Source: Denitratimonas tolerans (GTDB lineage: Bacteria; Pseudomonadota; Gammaproteobacteria; Xanthomonadales; Xanthomonadaceae). Taken from it: 64,000 nucleotides of DNA. The translations under genes were made by a program, and so were the position numbers. This document shows positions 26,150 through 35,141 of the stretch, piece by piece (within the stretch, counting starts at the first letter, position 1; every line of letters starts with the position of its first letter). Under the pieces are notes generated by a model, which was not told the origin of the DNA, made no database searches, and saw only the letters and a program-made list of their open reading frames with translations. The stretch covers positions 62,001-126,000 of the forward strand of contig NZ_JBBDHC010000004.1 in assembly GCF_037203605.1 (NCBI RefSeq), read 5' to 3'.

Positions 26150-26764
26150 TCAGCCTTCGACCAGCAGCGAGCTCGCGTCGACCTGACGCACGCCCTTGAC
26201 GCTGCGCGCCGCGGCAACGGCCTTCTTCACCGCCAGCTCGCTCGGCAGCGCGCCGATCAGGGTGACCACGCCATCGACGGTCTTGACCGAGATCTCGGTG
26301 CTCGGCACGCCCTGGGTGGTCGCCAGCTCCGCCTTCACCTTGGTGGTGATCCAGGTGTCGTCCACCGCCTGGCCGACGCTGGAGGACGTGCCGTCCTCAT
26401 CTCCGCTGGCCGCGACCTTGGCGGCATCGCCGACCTTCAGGCCGGCGGCGTCCACCTTCAGGACGCCTTCGACGCTGCGGGCATGCGCGATCGCGGCGTC
26501 GACCGCGCTGCGGGTCGGCAGCACGCCGGTCAGCGTCACCACACCGTCCACCGTGGTCACCGAAACGGCGCTGCTCGATACCCCGTCGGCCGTGGCCAGC
26601 TCGGCCTTCACCTTGGCGGTGATCCAGGCGTCGCCCATCGCCTGGGTGGCGCTGGACGAATGATCTTCGGAGGAACTGGCCTGCTCCGCCGCGACGGCAA
26701 GTCCAGCACCGAGCGCAAGCGAAACGGCCAGGGTAAGTGCGGTCATCCTGTTGACGTTGTTCAT
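26150..26764 (-). CDS. Periplasmic protein with two BON domains (OsmY-like)
   Basis: 204 residues. A Sec signal peptide (MNNVNRMTALTLAVSLALGAG, then LAVAAEQA) precedes a Ser-rich linker. Two BON domains follow, about 45-110 (DAWITAKVKAELATADGV, VTTVDGVVTLTGVLPT) and 130-200 (DDTWITTKVKAELATTQGV, VKTVDGVVTLIG). The two are strongly alike and so arose by duplication. It matches OsmY in architecture and probably protects the envelope under hyperosmotic stress. It is the first gene of the cassette and divergent from the PAS-LuxR regulator 277 nt away. Confidence 0.92.
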   Translation of the reverse strand: MNNVNRMTALTLAVSLALGAGLAVAAEQASSSEDHSSSATQAMGDAWITAKVKAELATADGVSSSAVSVTTVDGVVTLTGVLPTRSAVDAAIAHARSVEGVLKVDAAGLKVGDAAKVAASGDEDGTSSSVGQAVDDTWITTKVKAELATTQGVPSTEISVKTVDGVVTLIGALPSELAVKKAVAAARSVKGVRQVDASSLLVEG

Positions 26765-26946
26765 GTCGATCTCCTGGCAGGGCCTTCGGCGACGCTTCCG
26801 CGGAACGCGTGGCGCGAAGGCCGTTGGATGGGCCGACCGGGACGGACAGCAGAACCCTCCGCCTCGACCGGCACCCGGATCGCGATGCGGCGTTCCGGGC
26901 GGAATCCATGCTAGGAAGCGCCGAAGGGGCCAGATAGTGATCGATA

Positions 26947-26963
26947 TACCAGTAAAACTAGTA
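26947..26963. promoter_or_regulatory. Palindromic operator candidate between stress cassette and PAS-LuxR gene
   Basis: taccagt-aaa-actagta is a 7+7 dyad with one mismatch. It lies in an A/T-rich island (about 26935-27000) in the divergent intergenic region. A related half, accagatacta, occurs at 26981-26991, and ttgacc at 26968 could be a -35 for the regulator. LuxR/NarL-type proteins bind such dyads, so autoregulation and control of the BON/CsbD cassette are plausible. The rest of 26765-26946 shows nothing recognisable. Confidence 0.45.
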
Positions 26964-27041
26964 CCTATTGACCTTTTTTAACCAGATACTAATGCGAGAA
27001 TGAATCCCACCGGACCGCAACCCGTTTTCTGGAGCACGCCC

Positions 27042-28514
27042 ATGACCCGTGAACCGCACGCCGCCCAGGGGGTGGGACGCCGCCAGCTCCAGCAGATCAT
27101 GGCCCACCTCAGCGAGGGCGTGATCCTGCTGGATCCGGACGGCGCCATCCTCTGGGCCAATCGCGCCGCGCTCGACATGCACGGCTGCGCCACGCAGCAG
27201 GATCTTGGCGAATCGACGGCGCAGTACGCCGAGCGGTTCCTGCTGCGCGAGTCCGGCGGGCGGGCGATCCCGCCCAGCCGCAGTCCGTTCGCGCGCCTGG
27301 CGTCGGGCGAGTCCTTCGCCAGCCTGGTGCTGGAGCTCACGCAGCGCGACGGACAGGAAATGGTGCGCACGCTGGAGTTCCGTGGACTAGTCCTTTTAGA
27401 TGAGGCCGACCAGGCGGAGCTGCTGGTGCTCTTCGCCATCGACACCACCGAGAAGGTCGATTCCGACGAGCTGTTCGACCGCTTCTTTTCCACCAAGCCC
27501 TCCCCTGCCGCGATCCTGCGCCTGGACGATTCGCGCTACATCCGGGTGAACGAGGGCTTCTGCGAGATGACCGGCTTTGCCAGCGAGGACATCCTCGGCC
27601 GGCCCTTCCACGAGATCGACGTGCTGCACGACGCCCAGCGGCGCGAGCAGGCGCTGCGCGCGCTGGCCACGCACAGCGCGATCCGCCCGCAGGAGACGTG
27701 CGTGCGCACCAGCGACGGCGACCGGAAGTCGGTGATGGTGGCCGGCCAGCCCATCGTGGTGACCGGGCGGCCCTGCATGCTGTTCACCTTCATCGACCTG
27801 GAGGCGCGGCGTCGCGCCGAGCAGTCGCTGCGCCAGAGCGAGGAGCGCTTCGCCAAGGCTTTCCGCATGGCGCCGGTGCCGATGGCGGTATGCGTGCAGT
27901 CCAACTGGTGCGTGATCGAGGCCAACGGCGCCTTCGCCACCGCCGTGGGCCGGCCGCGCGGCGAAATCGTCGGACGCTCGATCACCAGCAGCGGTCTGTA
28001 CCTGGACCGCGCCACGCTGCGCGACATCAACCTGGCGCTGGACGCCGGCCAGATGATCCGCAACCGCGACGTACAGCTGCGCGCGCTGGACAACGTGGTG
28101 ATCGACGGCCTGCTTTCGGCCGAGTCGGTGACTCTGCAGGACGAAGCCTGCGCGCTGTTCGTCATCCAGGACATCACCGAGCGCAAGCGCGGCGAGGCCG
28201 AGCTCATCAGCGCCATGGAGGCGGTGATGAAGGACGCCTCCTGGTTCAGCCGCACGGTGATGGAGAAGCTGGCGCAGGTGCGCCGTCCGCAGGCGACCGC
28301 CAGCGAGATGGACGCGCTGACCGCGCGCGAGCGCGAGGTGCTGGAGCTGATCTGCAGCGGCCACGGCGACGCGGCGATCGCCGAGCGGCTCGGGCTGTCG
28401 CGCAACACGGTGCGCAACCACGTCGCCACGCTGTACGGGAAGATCGGCGTCAATCGCCGCAGCACGGCGGTGATCTGGGGACGCGAGCGCGGGTTTGGCG
28501 CAAGCGCGGAGTGA
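27042..28514 (+). CDS. PAS-domain LuxR-family transcriptional regulator
   Basis: 490 residues from the ATG at 27042, which has GGAG 7 nt upstream; an ATG at 27000 lacks a ribosome site. Three PAS domains are visible: around 10-120 (IMAHLSEGVILLDPDGAILW), 150-255 (PAAILRLDDSRYIRVNEGFC) and 270-390 (APVPMAVCVQSNWCVIEANG). The C-terminal LuxR/NarL helix-turn-helix is LTAREREVLELICSGH, then AIAERLGLSRNTVRNHV. It has no receiver or kinase domain, so it is a one-component sensor with an unknown ligand. Its position suggests control of the divergent stress genes. Confidence 0.88.
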   Translation: MTREPHAAQGVGRRQLQQIMAHLSEGVILLDPDGAILWANRAALDMHGCATQQDLGESTAQYAERFLLRESGGRAIPPSRSPFARLASGESFASLVLELTQRDGQEMVRTLEFRGLVLLDEADQAELLVLFAIDTTEKVDSDELFDRFFSTKPSPAAILRLDDSRYIRVNEGFCEMTGFASEDILGRPFHEIDVLHDAQRREQALRALATHSAIRPQETCVRTSDGDRKSVMVAGQPIVVTGRPCMLFTFIDLEARRRAEQSLRQSEERFAKAFRMAPVPMAVCVQSNWCVIEANGAFATAVGRPRGEIVGRSITSSGLYLDRATLRDINLALDAGQMIRNRDVQLRALDNVVIDGLLSAESVTLQDEACALFVIQDITERKRGEAELISAMEAVMKDASWFSRTVMEKLAQVRRPQATASEMDALTAREREVLELICSGHGDAAIAERLGLSRNTVRNHVATLYGKIGVNRRSTAVIWGRERGFGASAE

Positions 28515-28562
28515 GGCGGAGCGGAACGCGCGCGGCGCTCCCCTGTCCCGTACGCCGCTGCG

Positions 28563-28593
28563 ATCCGGCCGCAGGCGCGCCCTGCGGCCGGAT
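28563..28593. terminator. Stem-loop between convergent regulator and mdh genes
   Basis: Perfect 13-bp stem atccggccgcagg / cctgcggccggat with a 5-nt loop, midway between the two convergent stop codons. There is no long T run. Its location fits a shared transcript end for both strands. Confidence 0.6.
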
Positions 28594-28603
28594 GGGCGGT
28601 TTG

Positions 28604-29587
28604 CTAGAGCAGGTGCGCCACGCCGGCGCGCTCTTCCTCCAGCTCGCCCAGGGTCTTGTCGATGGCCTTCTGGCTGAACGCGTCGATCGGCAGGTCGCGC
28701 ACCAGGCTGTACTCGCCGTTCTGCGCGGTGACCGGGAAGCCGAAGATCACCCCCTCGGGAATGCCGTAGCTGCCGTCGGAGGGAATGCCCATCGTCACCC
28801 ACTTGCCGTTCGTGCCCAGCAGCCAGTCGCGCACGTGGCAGATGGCCGCGTTGGCGGCCGACGCCGCCGAGGACAGGCCGCGCGCCTCGATGATGGCCGC
28901 GCCGCGCTTGGCCACGGTCGGAATGAAGACGTTGGCATTCCAGTCGGCGTCGTTGATCGTGTCCTTGATCGATGCACCGCTGGCGGTGGCGAAGCGGTAG
29001 TCGGGGTACATGGTCGGGCTGTGGTTGCCCCACACCACCAGCTTCTCGACCTCGCCCACCGCCACGCCGGCCTTGCCGGCCAGCTGGCTGAGCGCGCGGT
29101 TGTGGTCCAGGCGCAGCATCGCGGTGAAGTTCTTCGCGGGAAGGTCCGGCGCGGACTTCATCGCGATGTAGGCGTTGGTATTGGCCGGGTTGCCGACCAC
29201 CAGCACCTTGACGCCGCGCGAAGCCACCTTGTTCAGCGCGCGGCCCTGCACGGTGAAGATTTCGGCGTTCTTGAGCAGCAGATCCTTGCGCTCCATTCCG
29301 GGGCCGCGCGGCATGGCCCCCACGAGCAGGGCCACGTCGGCATCCTTGAACGCCACCTCCGGGTCATCGGTGCCGACCATGCCGGCCAGCAGCGGGAAGG
29401 CGCAGTCCTCCAGCTCCATCATCACGCCCCTGAGTGCGGCCTGGGCCTTCTCCAGCGGCAGCTCCAGCATCTGCAGGATGACGGGCTGGTCCTTGCCCAG
29501 CATCTCGCCGGAGGCGATGCGGAACAGCAGCGAATAGCCGATCTGGCCGGCAGCGCCGGTAACGGCAACGCGAACGGGGGTTTTCAT
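28604..29587 (-). CDS. mdh: Malate dehydrogenase
   Basis: TCA-cycle enzyme interconverting malate and oxaloacetate with NAD. 327 residues from the ATG at 29587 (MKTPVRVAVTGAAGQIGYS), with GGAGAAC upstream. The Rossmann motif is TGAAGQIG, the substrate-binding Arg is in GAMPRGPGMERKDLL, and the catalytic Asp/His pair is in LDHNRA and VWGNHSPTMYPD. It belongs to the cytosolic-type group common in Xanthomonads rather than the E. coli type. It lies 88 nt after an aminotransferase gene on the same strand, a logical pairing through oxaloacetate. Confidence 0.96.
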   Translation of the reverse strand: MKTPVRVAVTGAAGQIGYSLLFRIASGEMLGKDQPVILQMLELPLEKAQAALRGVMMELEDCAFPLLAGMVGTDDPEVAFKDADVALLVGAMPRGPGMERKDLLLKNAEIFTVQGRALNKVASRGVKVLVVGNPANTNAYIAMKSAPDLPAKNFTAMLRLDHNRALSQLAGKAGVAVGEVEKLVVWGNHSPTMYPDYRFATASGASIKDTINDADWNANVFIPTVAKRGAAIIEARGLSSAASAANAAICHVRDWLLGTNGKWVTMGIPSDGSYGIPEGVIFGFPVTAQNGEYSLVRDLPIDAFSQKAIDKTLGELEEERAGVAHLL

Positions 29588-29675
29588 GCGGCGTTCTCCT
29601 CGGGGTGTGGGGGAAACGGCGATGCGCGGCGCGGCCTCGCGGCGGAATTCCGCCGCCCGGATCCGCGCCTGCGCA

Positions 29676-30896
29676 TCACTCGAACTCGGCAAAGAACTTC
29701 TGGATGCGCGCCAGACCTTCCGCCAGCGCGGCGTCCGGGCAGGCGTAGGAAATACGCAGCGCGCGCGGCTCGCCGAAGGCCGACCCGGGCACGCAGGCCA
29801 CCCCGGCCGACTCCAGCAGCGCCTCGCACAGCTCGACGTCGTTGCCGATCAGGCGGCCGCTGGGACCGTGGGTGCGGCCGAAGGCAACGCTGACGTCCGG
29901 GAAGGCGTAGAACGCGCCTTCCGGGCGCGGGCAGCGCACGCCGGGGATCTGCGCGAGCGCGGCAAGCACCACGTCGCGCTTGCGTGCGAATCCGGCGCAC
30001 TGCGCCGCGGGAATGTCCTGCGGCCCCGCCAGCGCCGCCGCGGCGGCGGCGCTCACCACTTCAGGCAGGCTGGTGATGTGGTTGGAATTGAGCGTGACCA
30101 TCGCCTGCGCCACGTGCTCGGGCGCCGCGGCGAAACCCACGCGCCAGCCCGGCATCCCGTAAGTCTTGGAGAGCGAATCCACCACGATGGTGCGGTCGCG
30201 CAGCGACGGCTCGAAGGCGAGCACGTTGTGATAGCCCACCTCATCGAACACCATGCGGTTGTAGATGTCGTCCAGCACGATCCAGGTGTCCGCATGACGC
30301 GCCATCACCGCCGCCAGCGCCGCGATCTCCTCGCGGTGATAGACCATGCCGGTGGGGTTTGAGGGATTGTTGAACAGGAACACCTTGGGCTTTTGCGCCA
30401 ACGCCGCGTCGAGCTGGGCCGGCGTGAGCTTGTAGTCCTGCTCGGGCGGACACGGCAGCAGCAGCGTCTTCGCCCCGACGATCGCCGCGATGTCGGCGTA
30501 GGTCGTCCAGAAAGGCGTCGGGAACGCAATCGTGTCGCCCGGATCCAGCAGCGCCTCGGCCAGGTTGTAGAGCACCTGCTTGGCACCGATTCCCACGCAC
30601 AGGTTGCGGCGCGTGAGGCCGGCGATGCCGTTGCGCTCGAAGTGGGCGAGCATGGCGTCGAGCAGCGCATCGGCACCGCGGTTGGAGCCGTACTGGCCCG
30701 AATCCTTCTCCAGCGCCGCGCGTGCCGCAGCATAGACGTGCTCGCCAGGCAGGAAGTTCGGGACACCGATGGAGAAGCTGATGATGTCGCGCCCCTGCGC
30801 CTTCAGCGCGCGGGTCTTTTCGGCAATCACCATGATGGCGCTGGGCTTGGCCTGCCCCATGCGCCGCGCGAGCTGTGGCATGGACATCATCCTCAT
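29676..30896 (-). CDS. PLP-dependent class I aminotransferase (aspartate-type)
   Basis: 406 residues. Family landmarks are NNPSNPTG, DDIYNRMVF and the PLP Lys in SLSKTYGMPGWRVGF. The C-terminal LRISYACPD holds the Arg that binds the substrate alpha-carboxylate. Overall it resembles bacterial subgroup Ib aspartate aminotransferases, so the likely reaction is aspartate plus 2-oxoglutarate to oxaloacetate plus glutamate. Substrate choice is not proved, and kynurenine or aromatic activity is possible. mdh downstream would use its oxaloacetate. Confidence 0.88.
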   Translation of the reverse strand: MRMMSMPQLARRMGQAKPSAIMVIAEKTRALKAQGRDIISFSIGVPNFLPGEHVYAAARAALEKDSGQYGSNRGADALLDAMLAHFERNGIAGLTRRNLCVGIGAKQVLYNLAEALLDPGDTIAFPTPFWTTYADIAAIVGAKTLLLPCPPEQDYKLTPAQLDAALAQKPKVFLFNNPSNPTGMVYHREEIAALAAVMARHADTWIVLDDIYNRMVFDEVGYHNVLAFEPSLRDRTIVVDSLSKTYGMPGWRVGFAAAPEHVAQAMVTLNSNHITSLPEVVSAAAAAALAGPQDIPAAQCAGFARKRDVVLAALAQIPGVRCPRPEGAFYAFPDVSVAFGRTHGPSGRLIGNDVELCEALLESAGVACVPGSAFGEPRALRISYACPDAALAEGLARIQKFFAEFE

Positions 30897-31029
30897 TGGA
30901 GGGAACCTGTCGAAGGCGCGATTCTATCACTGTCACCGGACTTTGTTGCAGTGCGGCATGGTCGCCGCAGCGCGCGTGGAATCCGCCGGTCGCGTCATGA
31001 AAACGATGGGTTCGCCCCGTCCTGGAACG

Positions 31030-31059
31030 CGCAACGCCGGCGCGGTGGCCGGCGTTGCG
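31030..31059 (-). terminator. Stem-loop downstream of ppiB
   Basis: Perfect 12-bp stem cgcaacgccggc / gccggcgttgcg with a 6-nt loop, 23 nt beyond the ppiB stop and before the aminotransferase start. No T tract follows. A terminator or processing hairpin is likely from the position. The rest of the 30897-31081 gap shows nothing else. Confidence 0.5.
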
Positions 31060-31081
31060 GTGGCTTTCGCAGCGGGCGCAA

Positions 31082-31585
31082 TCAGGGTGCCAGCGCCGCG
31101 TTCCACTGCGCCACGCGGGCCTTCTGCGAATCCAGCAGCGCGGTGGCATCGCCCACGATGCGGATGGCCTCGATGATGTCGCCACCCTTCACGGCATCGA
31201 CCACGGCCTGGTCCGCGTCGCCCACCACCTTGCCGAACACGGTGTGCTTGCCGTCCAGCCAGCCGCAGGGAACGTGGGTGATGAAGAACTGGCTGCCATT
31301 GGTGCCCGGGCCGGCATTGGCCATCGACAGCACGCCGCGCTCATGGCGCAGTGCCGGGGTGCACTCGTCCTCGAAGCGATATCCCGGGCCGCCGTTGCCG
31401 ATGCCGTGCGGGCAGCCGCCCTGGATCATGAAGTCCGGGATGACGCGGTGGAACGTGAGGCCGTTGTAGAACCCGCGCTGCGCCAGGTTGACGAAATTGG
31501 CCACGGTTACCGGGGTCTGGTCGGGGGTGAGGGTCAGGTGGATCGTGCCGCGCGAGGTCACGATTTCGGCGCGAAGGTCGGACAT
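31082..31585 (-). CDS. ppiB: Cyclophilin-type peptidyl-prolyl cis-trans isomerase B
   Basis: 167 residues from the ATG at 31585 (MSDLRAEIVTSRGTIHLTL), with no signal peptide, so cytosolic. Active-site landmarks are FHRVIPDFMIQGGCP (catalytic Arg), GTNGSQFFITHVPCGWLDGKH and VFGKVV. It accelerates prolyl isomerisation during folding. It is divergent from the TetR gene 179 nt away. Confidence 0.95.
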   Translation of the reverse strand: MSDLRAEIVTSRGTIHLTLTPDQTPVTVANFVNLAQRGFYNGLTFHRVIPDFMIQGGCPHGIGNGGPGYRFEDECTPALRHERGVLSMANAGPGTNGSQFFITHVPCGWLDGKHTVFGKVVGDADQAVVDAVKGGDIIEAIRIVGDATALLDSQKARVAQWNAALAP

Positions 31586-31726
31586 GGTGGAACTCCTGAT
31601 CGTGGACCGCGCATGGTAGCGCGACCGCCGGCGCGATCGCGAGCCGCACGGGCGGGCGGCCACGTCCGAGGCTGCCGGCGACAGTGGCCCTGAAATTTTC
31701 AGCCTGCGTTCATGAATTGCCGGAGT

Positions 31727-31750
31727 AAGATAGTAATCGATTACTTTCTT
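31727..31750. promoter_or_regulatory. TetR operator candidate
   Basis: A 24-bp dyad, aagatagtaatc / gattactttctt, with one mismatch. Its core agtaatcgattact (31732-31745) is perfectly palindromic. It lies 14 nt upstream of the TetR start in A/T-richer DNA, the usual place for autorepression of a TetR-led efflux operon. Confidence 0.75.
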
Positions 31751-31764
31751 TCAGCCGGGCAACC

Positions 31765-32373
31765 ATGAACATACTCCCGAAATACCTGCCCGCGGACGAG
31801 CGCCGCGCCGCCACCGTGGAAGCCGTCGTCGCTCTGGCCGCGGTCCAGAATCCCAGCGAGATCACCACCGCAGCCATCGCCAAGCGCATGGGTGTGACGC
31901 AAGGTGCCCTCTTCCGCCACTTCCCCAGCAAGGATTCCATCCTGGAAGCGGTCATGGGCTGGGTGAGCAACCGCCTGCTGACGCGCCTGGATGCCGCACG
32001 CGCCGGTGCCCGCACCCCGATGGCCGCACTGGAGGCCGTGTTCCTGGCCCACATCGACTTCGTCGCGGCACATCCCGGCGTGCCGCGGATGCTGTTCGGA
32101 GAACTCCAGCGCGCCGGCGACACCCTGCCCAAGCAGGCGGTGCAGGTTCTGATCGGCCACTACGCCGCCCGCATCACGGACCTGCTCAAGCGGGGGGTCG
32201 AGGCCGGCGAAATCGATTCCGCGATCGACATCACCACCGCGGCAATACAGTTCATCGGTTCGATCCAGGGGCTGGTGATCCAGTCAACCCTCGAAGGCAA
32301 GCCCCGGAGGATGCGGGAGAACGCTCCCGCCATCTTCGCCCTCTATCGTCGCGGCATCGAGGCACGGTCATGA
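31765..32373 (+). CDS. TetR-family regulator of the downstream efflux operon
   Basis: 202 residues. The N-terminal helix-turn-helix ITTAAIAKRMGVTQGALFRHFPSK is diagnostic. The C-terminal helical ligand-binding domain contains FVAAHPGVPRMLFGELQ and ITTAAIQFIGSIQGLVIQS. The next gene overlaps its stop by 4 nt (ATGA), and an HlyD/ABC/permease/outer-membrane-factor set follows, as in the E. coli CecR-YbhGFSR arrangement. It probably represses its own operon until a toxic substrate binds; this is inferred from the context and the dyad upstream. Confidence 0.88.
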   Translation: MNILPKYLPADERRAATVEAVVALAAVQNPSEITTAAIAKRMGVTQGALFRHFPSKDSILEAVMGWVSNRLLTRLDAARAGARTPMAALEAVFLAHIDFVAAHPGVPRMLFGELQRAGDTLPKQAVQVLIGHYAARITDLLKRGVEAGEIDSAIDITTAAIQFIGSIQGLVIQSTLEGKPRRMRENAPAIFALYRRGIEARS

Positions 32374-33377
32374 AGCGCACACCAATCATTGTCGCGGTCG
32401 TCGTTGCGGTCGCCGCCGTCGGGATCTTTGCCTGGAAAGCGCGGTCACCCTCGGACGGTGCCGCGCTGCGCCTCTACGGAAACGTGGACATCCGCGAAGT
32501 GGATCTCGCCTTCCGCCAGCCGGGCCGGGTGCTGGAAATGACCCGCGACGAAGGCGACCGGGTCACGGCCGGCGAACGTCTGGCCGCCCTCGACGCCCAG
32601 CCCTTCCACGATGCACTGGCCGTGGCCGACGCCTCGGTGGCGATCGCCGAGGCCGAGCTGGCCAAACTGCGCGCCGGACTGCGCCCGCAGGAGATCACCC
32701 AGGCCCAGGCGGCGCTCAGGCAGGCCCAGGCACTGGCCGCAGACGCCGAGGCCAACTACCGGCGCCAGCACGAGCTCCTGTCCACGGGGGCCAGCAGCCA
32801 GCGCACGGTGGACGCCACCCGGACCGCCCGCGACCAGGCCGCAGCGGGCGTGAAGGCGGCGCAGGCCGCCCTCTCGCAGGCGCAGGAAGGCTTCCGCCAG
32901 GAAGACATCGCCGCGGGCGAAGCCCGGCTTGCCGCCGCGCAGGCCACACGCGCCCAGGCCGCCACCGCGCTGGCCGATACCGAGCTGTTTGCACCCAGTC
33001 AGGGCACCGTGATTGTGCGGGTGCGCGAGCCGGGCAGCATGGTGGCGAGCCAAAGCACGGTCTATCGCCTGAGCCTGGACGCCCCGGTGTATGTGCGCGC
33101 CTATGTGGGCGAAACCGATCTGGGGCGGATCGCGCCGGGCACGCGGGTTCGCGTGCGCACCGACTCCTCGGACAGGATCTATGGCGGCCAGATCGGCTTC
33201 ATCTCGCCGCGCGCCGAGTTCACCCCCAAGGCGGTCGAAACCACCGATCTGCGCACCGATCTGGTGTATCGCCTGCGGATCGTCCTGGACGATGGCGATG
33301 CGGCGCTGCGTCAGGGCATGCCGGTCACGATCGACCTGGACGGCGCGGCCGACGGCCAGCCACTGGCCCGGTTCTGA
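32370..33377 (+). CDS. HlyD-family membrane fusion protein (YbhG-like)
   Basis: 335 residues. An N-terminal signal-anchor (PIIVAVVVAVAAVGIFAWKA) is followed by lipoyl halves around YGNVDIREVDLAFRQPGRV and ELFAPSQGTVIVRVREPGSMV. Between them is a long Ala/Gln-rich coiled-coil hairpin (about 85-205), and a beta-barrel lies at the C-terminus. It joins the inner-membrane ABC permeases to the outer-membrane factor encoded at 37539. It overlaps the TetR gene by 4 nt and ends 3 nt before the ATPase gene. Confidence 0.9.
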   Translation: MKRTPIIVAVVVAVAAVGIFAWKARSPSDGAALRLYGNVDIREVDLAFRQPGRVLEMTRDEGDRVTAGERLAALDAQPFHDALAVADASVAIAEAELAKLRAGLRPQEITQAQAALRQAQALAADAEANYRRQHELLSTGASSQRTVDATRTARDQAAAGVKAAQAALSQAQEGFRQEDIAAGEARLAAAQATRAQAATALADTELFAPSQGTVIVRVREPGSMVASQSTVYRLSLDAPVYVRAYVGETDLGRIAPGTRVRVRTDSSDRIYGGQIGFISPRAEFTPKAVETTDLRTDLVYRLRIVLDDGDAALRQGMPVTIDLDGAADGQPLARF

Positions 33378-33380
33378 GCC

Positions 33381-35141
33381 ATGGAATCGCACCCACCGAG
33401 CGCCGCCTCGGCCGAATCGGACGCCGTGGAAATCACCGCGCTGGACAAGCGCTTTGGCCAGGTGCAGGCGCTGCGCGCGCTTGACGCGCGCATCCGCTAC
33501 GGTCGCCTGACCGGCCTGGTCGGGCCGGACGGCGCCGGCAAGACGACGCTGATGCGCATCCTGACCGGGCTGCTCGAACCGACCTCGGGCAAGGCCGTCG
33601 TCGCCGGCTTCGACACCGTCGCCGGCAACGATGCGATCCACGTGGTGACCGGCTACATGCCGCAGCGCTTCGGGCTCTACGAGGACCTGTCGGTGATGGA
33701 GAACATGCGCCTGTATGCCCGCCTGCGCGGCATGGACGCCGAGCGCAACGCCGCTCTGTTTGCCGAACTGCTGGAGTTCACCCGGCTCGAACCCTTCACC
33801 GAACGCCTCGCCGGCAAGCTGTCCGGCGGCATGAAGCAGAAGCTGGGTCTGGCCTGCGCGCTGATGGCGCGGCCGCGCGTGCTGCTGCTGGACGAACCGG
33901 GCGTCGGCGTGGACCCGGTCAGCCGTCAGGACCTCTGGCGCATGGTGCAGGCGCTGACCGACGAGGGCATGGCCGTGGTCTGGTCCACCGCCTATCTGGA
34001 CGAAGCCGAACGCTGCGAAAGCGTGCTCCTGCTCAACGAAGGCCAACTGCTGTTCGATGGCCCGCCGCAGGAACTCACCGCGCAGCTTGAAGGCCGCAGC
34101 TTCCGTCTGGAAAACGTCGGTGCCGAGCGCCGGGCGGTGCTGACCGAGGTGCTCGACCTCGCCAGCGTCAGCGACGGCGTGATTCAGGGTGCCGGCGTGC
34201 GCGCGGTGCTGCGCGAAGGCCACGACAGCCTCGAACTGCAGGCGTTCGCCGATCGTGTGCGGGTACCGCTGGCGGCGGTGCCGGCGCGTTTCGAGGACGC
34301 CTTCATCGACCTCCTCGGCGGCGGCCCCGGCGGCACCTCGGCGCTGGCCGAGCGCCTGCCGCCGGTCGAACTGGGTTCGGATGTCGCCGTGTCCTGCCGC
34401 AATCTCACCAAGCGCTTCGGTGCCTTCACCGCCACCGACAGCGTCAGCTTCGAGGTGAAGAAGGGGGAGATCTTCGGCCTGCTCGGGCCCAACGGCGCGG
34501 GCAAGTCCACCACGTTCAAGATGCTCTGCGGACTGCTCAAGCCCAGTGCGGGCGAAGCCCAGGTGGTCGGGCTGGACCTGCGCCGGGCCACCGGCGCGGT
34601 CAAGGGCCGGCTGGGCTACATGGCCCAGAAGTTCTCGCTGTACGGCCTGCTGTCGGTGCGCCAGAACCTGGAGTTCTCGGCCGGCGTCTACGGGCTGGAC
34701 GCGGCCACCCGGCGCGCGCGCATCGCCGAGATGATCGAAACCTTCGACCTCGGCGGCTGGCTGGATGTAGCACCCGATTCGCTGCCGCTGGGCCACAAGC
34801 AGCGCCTCGCGCTGGCCTGCGCGCTCATGCACCACCCGCCGGTGCTGTTCCTCGACGAGCCGACCTCCGGCGTCGACCCCATCACCCGGCGCGAGTTCTG
34901 GACCCACATCAACGGACTGGCGCGCAAGGGCGTGACCATCATGGTCACCACCCACTTCATGGACGAGGCCGAATACTGCGATCGGGTGGCGATGCTGTAT
35001 CGGGCGCGGCTCATCGCGCTGGACACGCCGGACGCGCTCAAGCGCGCCGCGATCACCCCCGAACGCCCCGATCCGACGATGGAGGACGCCTTCATCCAGC
35101 TGGTCGAGTCGGCCGATCTGGCGCTGGAGAACGCGGCGTGA
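33381..35141 (+). CDS. ABC transporter ATPase with two nucleotide-binding domains (YbhF-like)
   Basis: 586 residues containing two complete ABC cassettes. The first has Walker A GPDGAGKTT, signature LSGGMKQKL and Walker B VLLLDEPGVGVDP. The second (from about 335) has GPNGAGKST and VLFLDEPTSGVDP, but its signature is LPLGHKQRLALA, where the canonical LSGGQ serine-glycine pair is altered to PLGHK, as is common in YbhF proteins. It powers the two ABC-2 permeases that follow and probably exports drugs or cationic compounds. The next gene starts at a GTG overlapping its stop. Confidence 0.93.
   Translation: MESHPPSAASAESDAVEITALDKRFGQVQALRALDARIRYGRLTGLVGPDGAGKTTLMRILTGLLEPTSGKAVVAGFDTVAGNDAIHVVTGYMPQRFGLYEDLSVMENMRLYARLRGMDAERNAALFAELLEFTRLEPFTERLAGKLSGGMKQKLGLACALMARPRVLLLDEPGVGVDPVSRQDLWRMVQALTDEGMAVVWSTAYLDEAERCESVLLLNEGQLLFDGPPQELTAQLEGRSFRLENVGAERRAVLTEVLDLASVSDGVIQGAGVRAVLREGHDSLELQAFADRVRVPLAAVPARFEDAFIDLLGGGPGGTSALAERLPPVELGSDVAVSCRNLTKRFGAFTATDSVSFEVKKGEIFGLLGPNGAGKSTTFKMLCGLLKPSAGEAQVVGLDLRRATGAVKGRLGYMAQKFSLYGLLSVRQNLEFSAGVYGLDAATRRARIAEMIETFDLGGWLDVAPDSLPLGHKQRLALACALMHHPPVLFLDEPTSGVDPITRREFWTHINGLARKGVTIMVTTHFMDEAEYCDRVAMLYRARLIALDTPDALKRAAITPERPDPTMEDAFIQLVESADLALENAA

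Noticed and set aside
26968..26990. A complete sigma-70 promoter (ttgacc ... gatact) for the PAS-LuxR gene.
   Set aside because: The spacing is only 11 nt, too short for sigma-70. Only the -35-like box and the dyad are reported.
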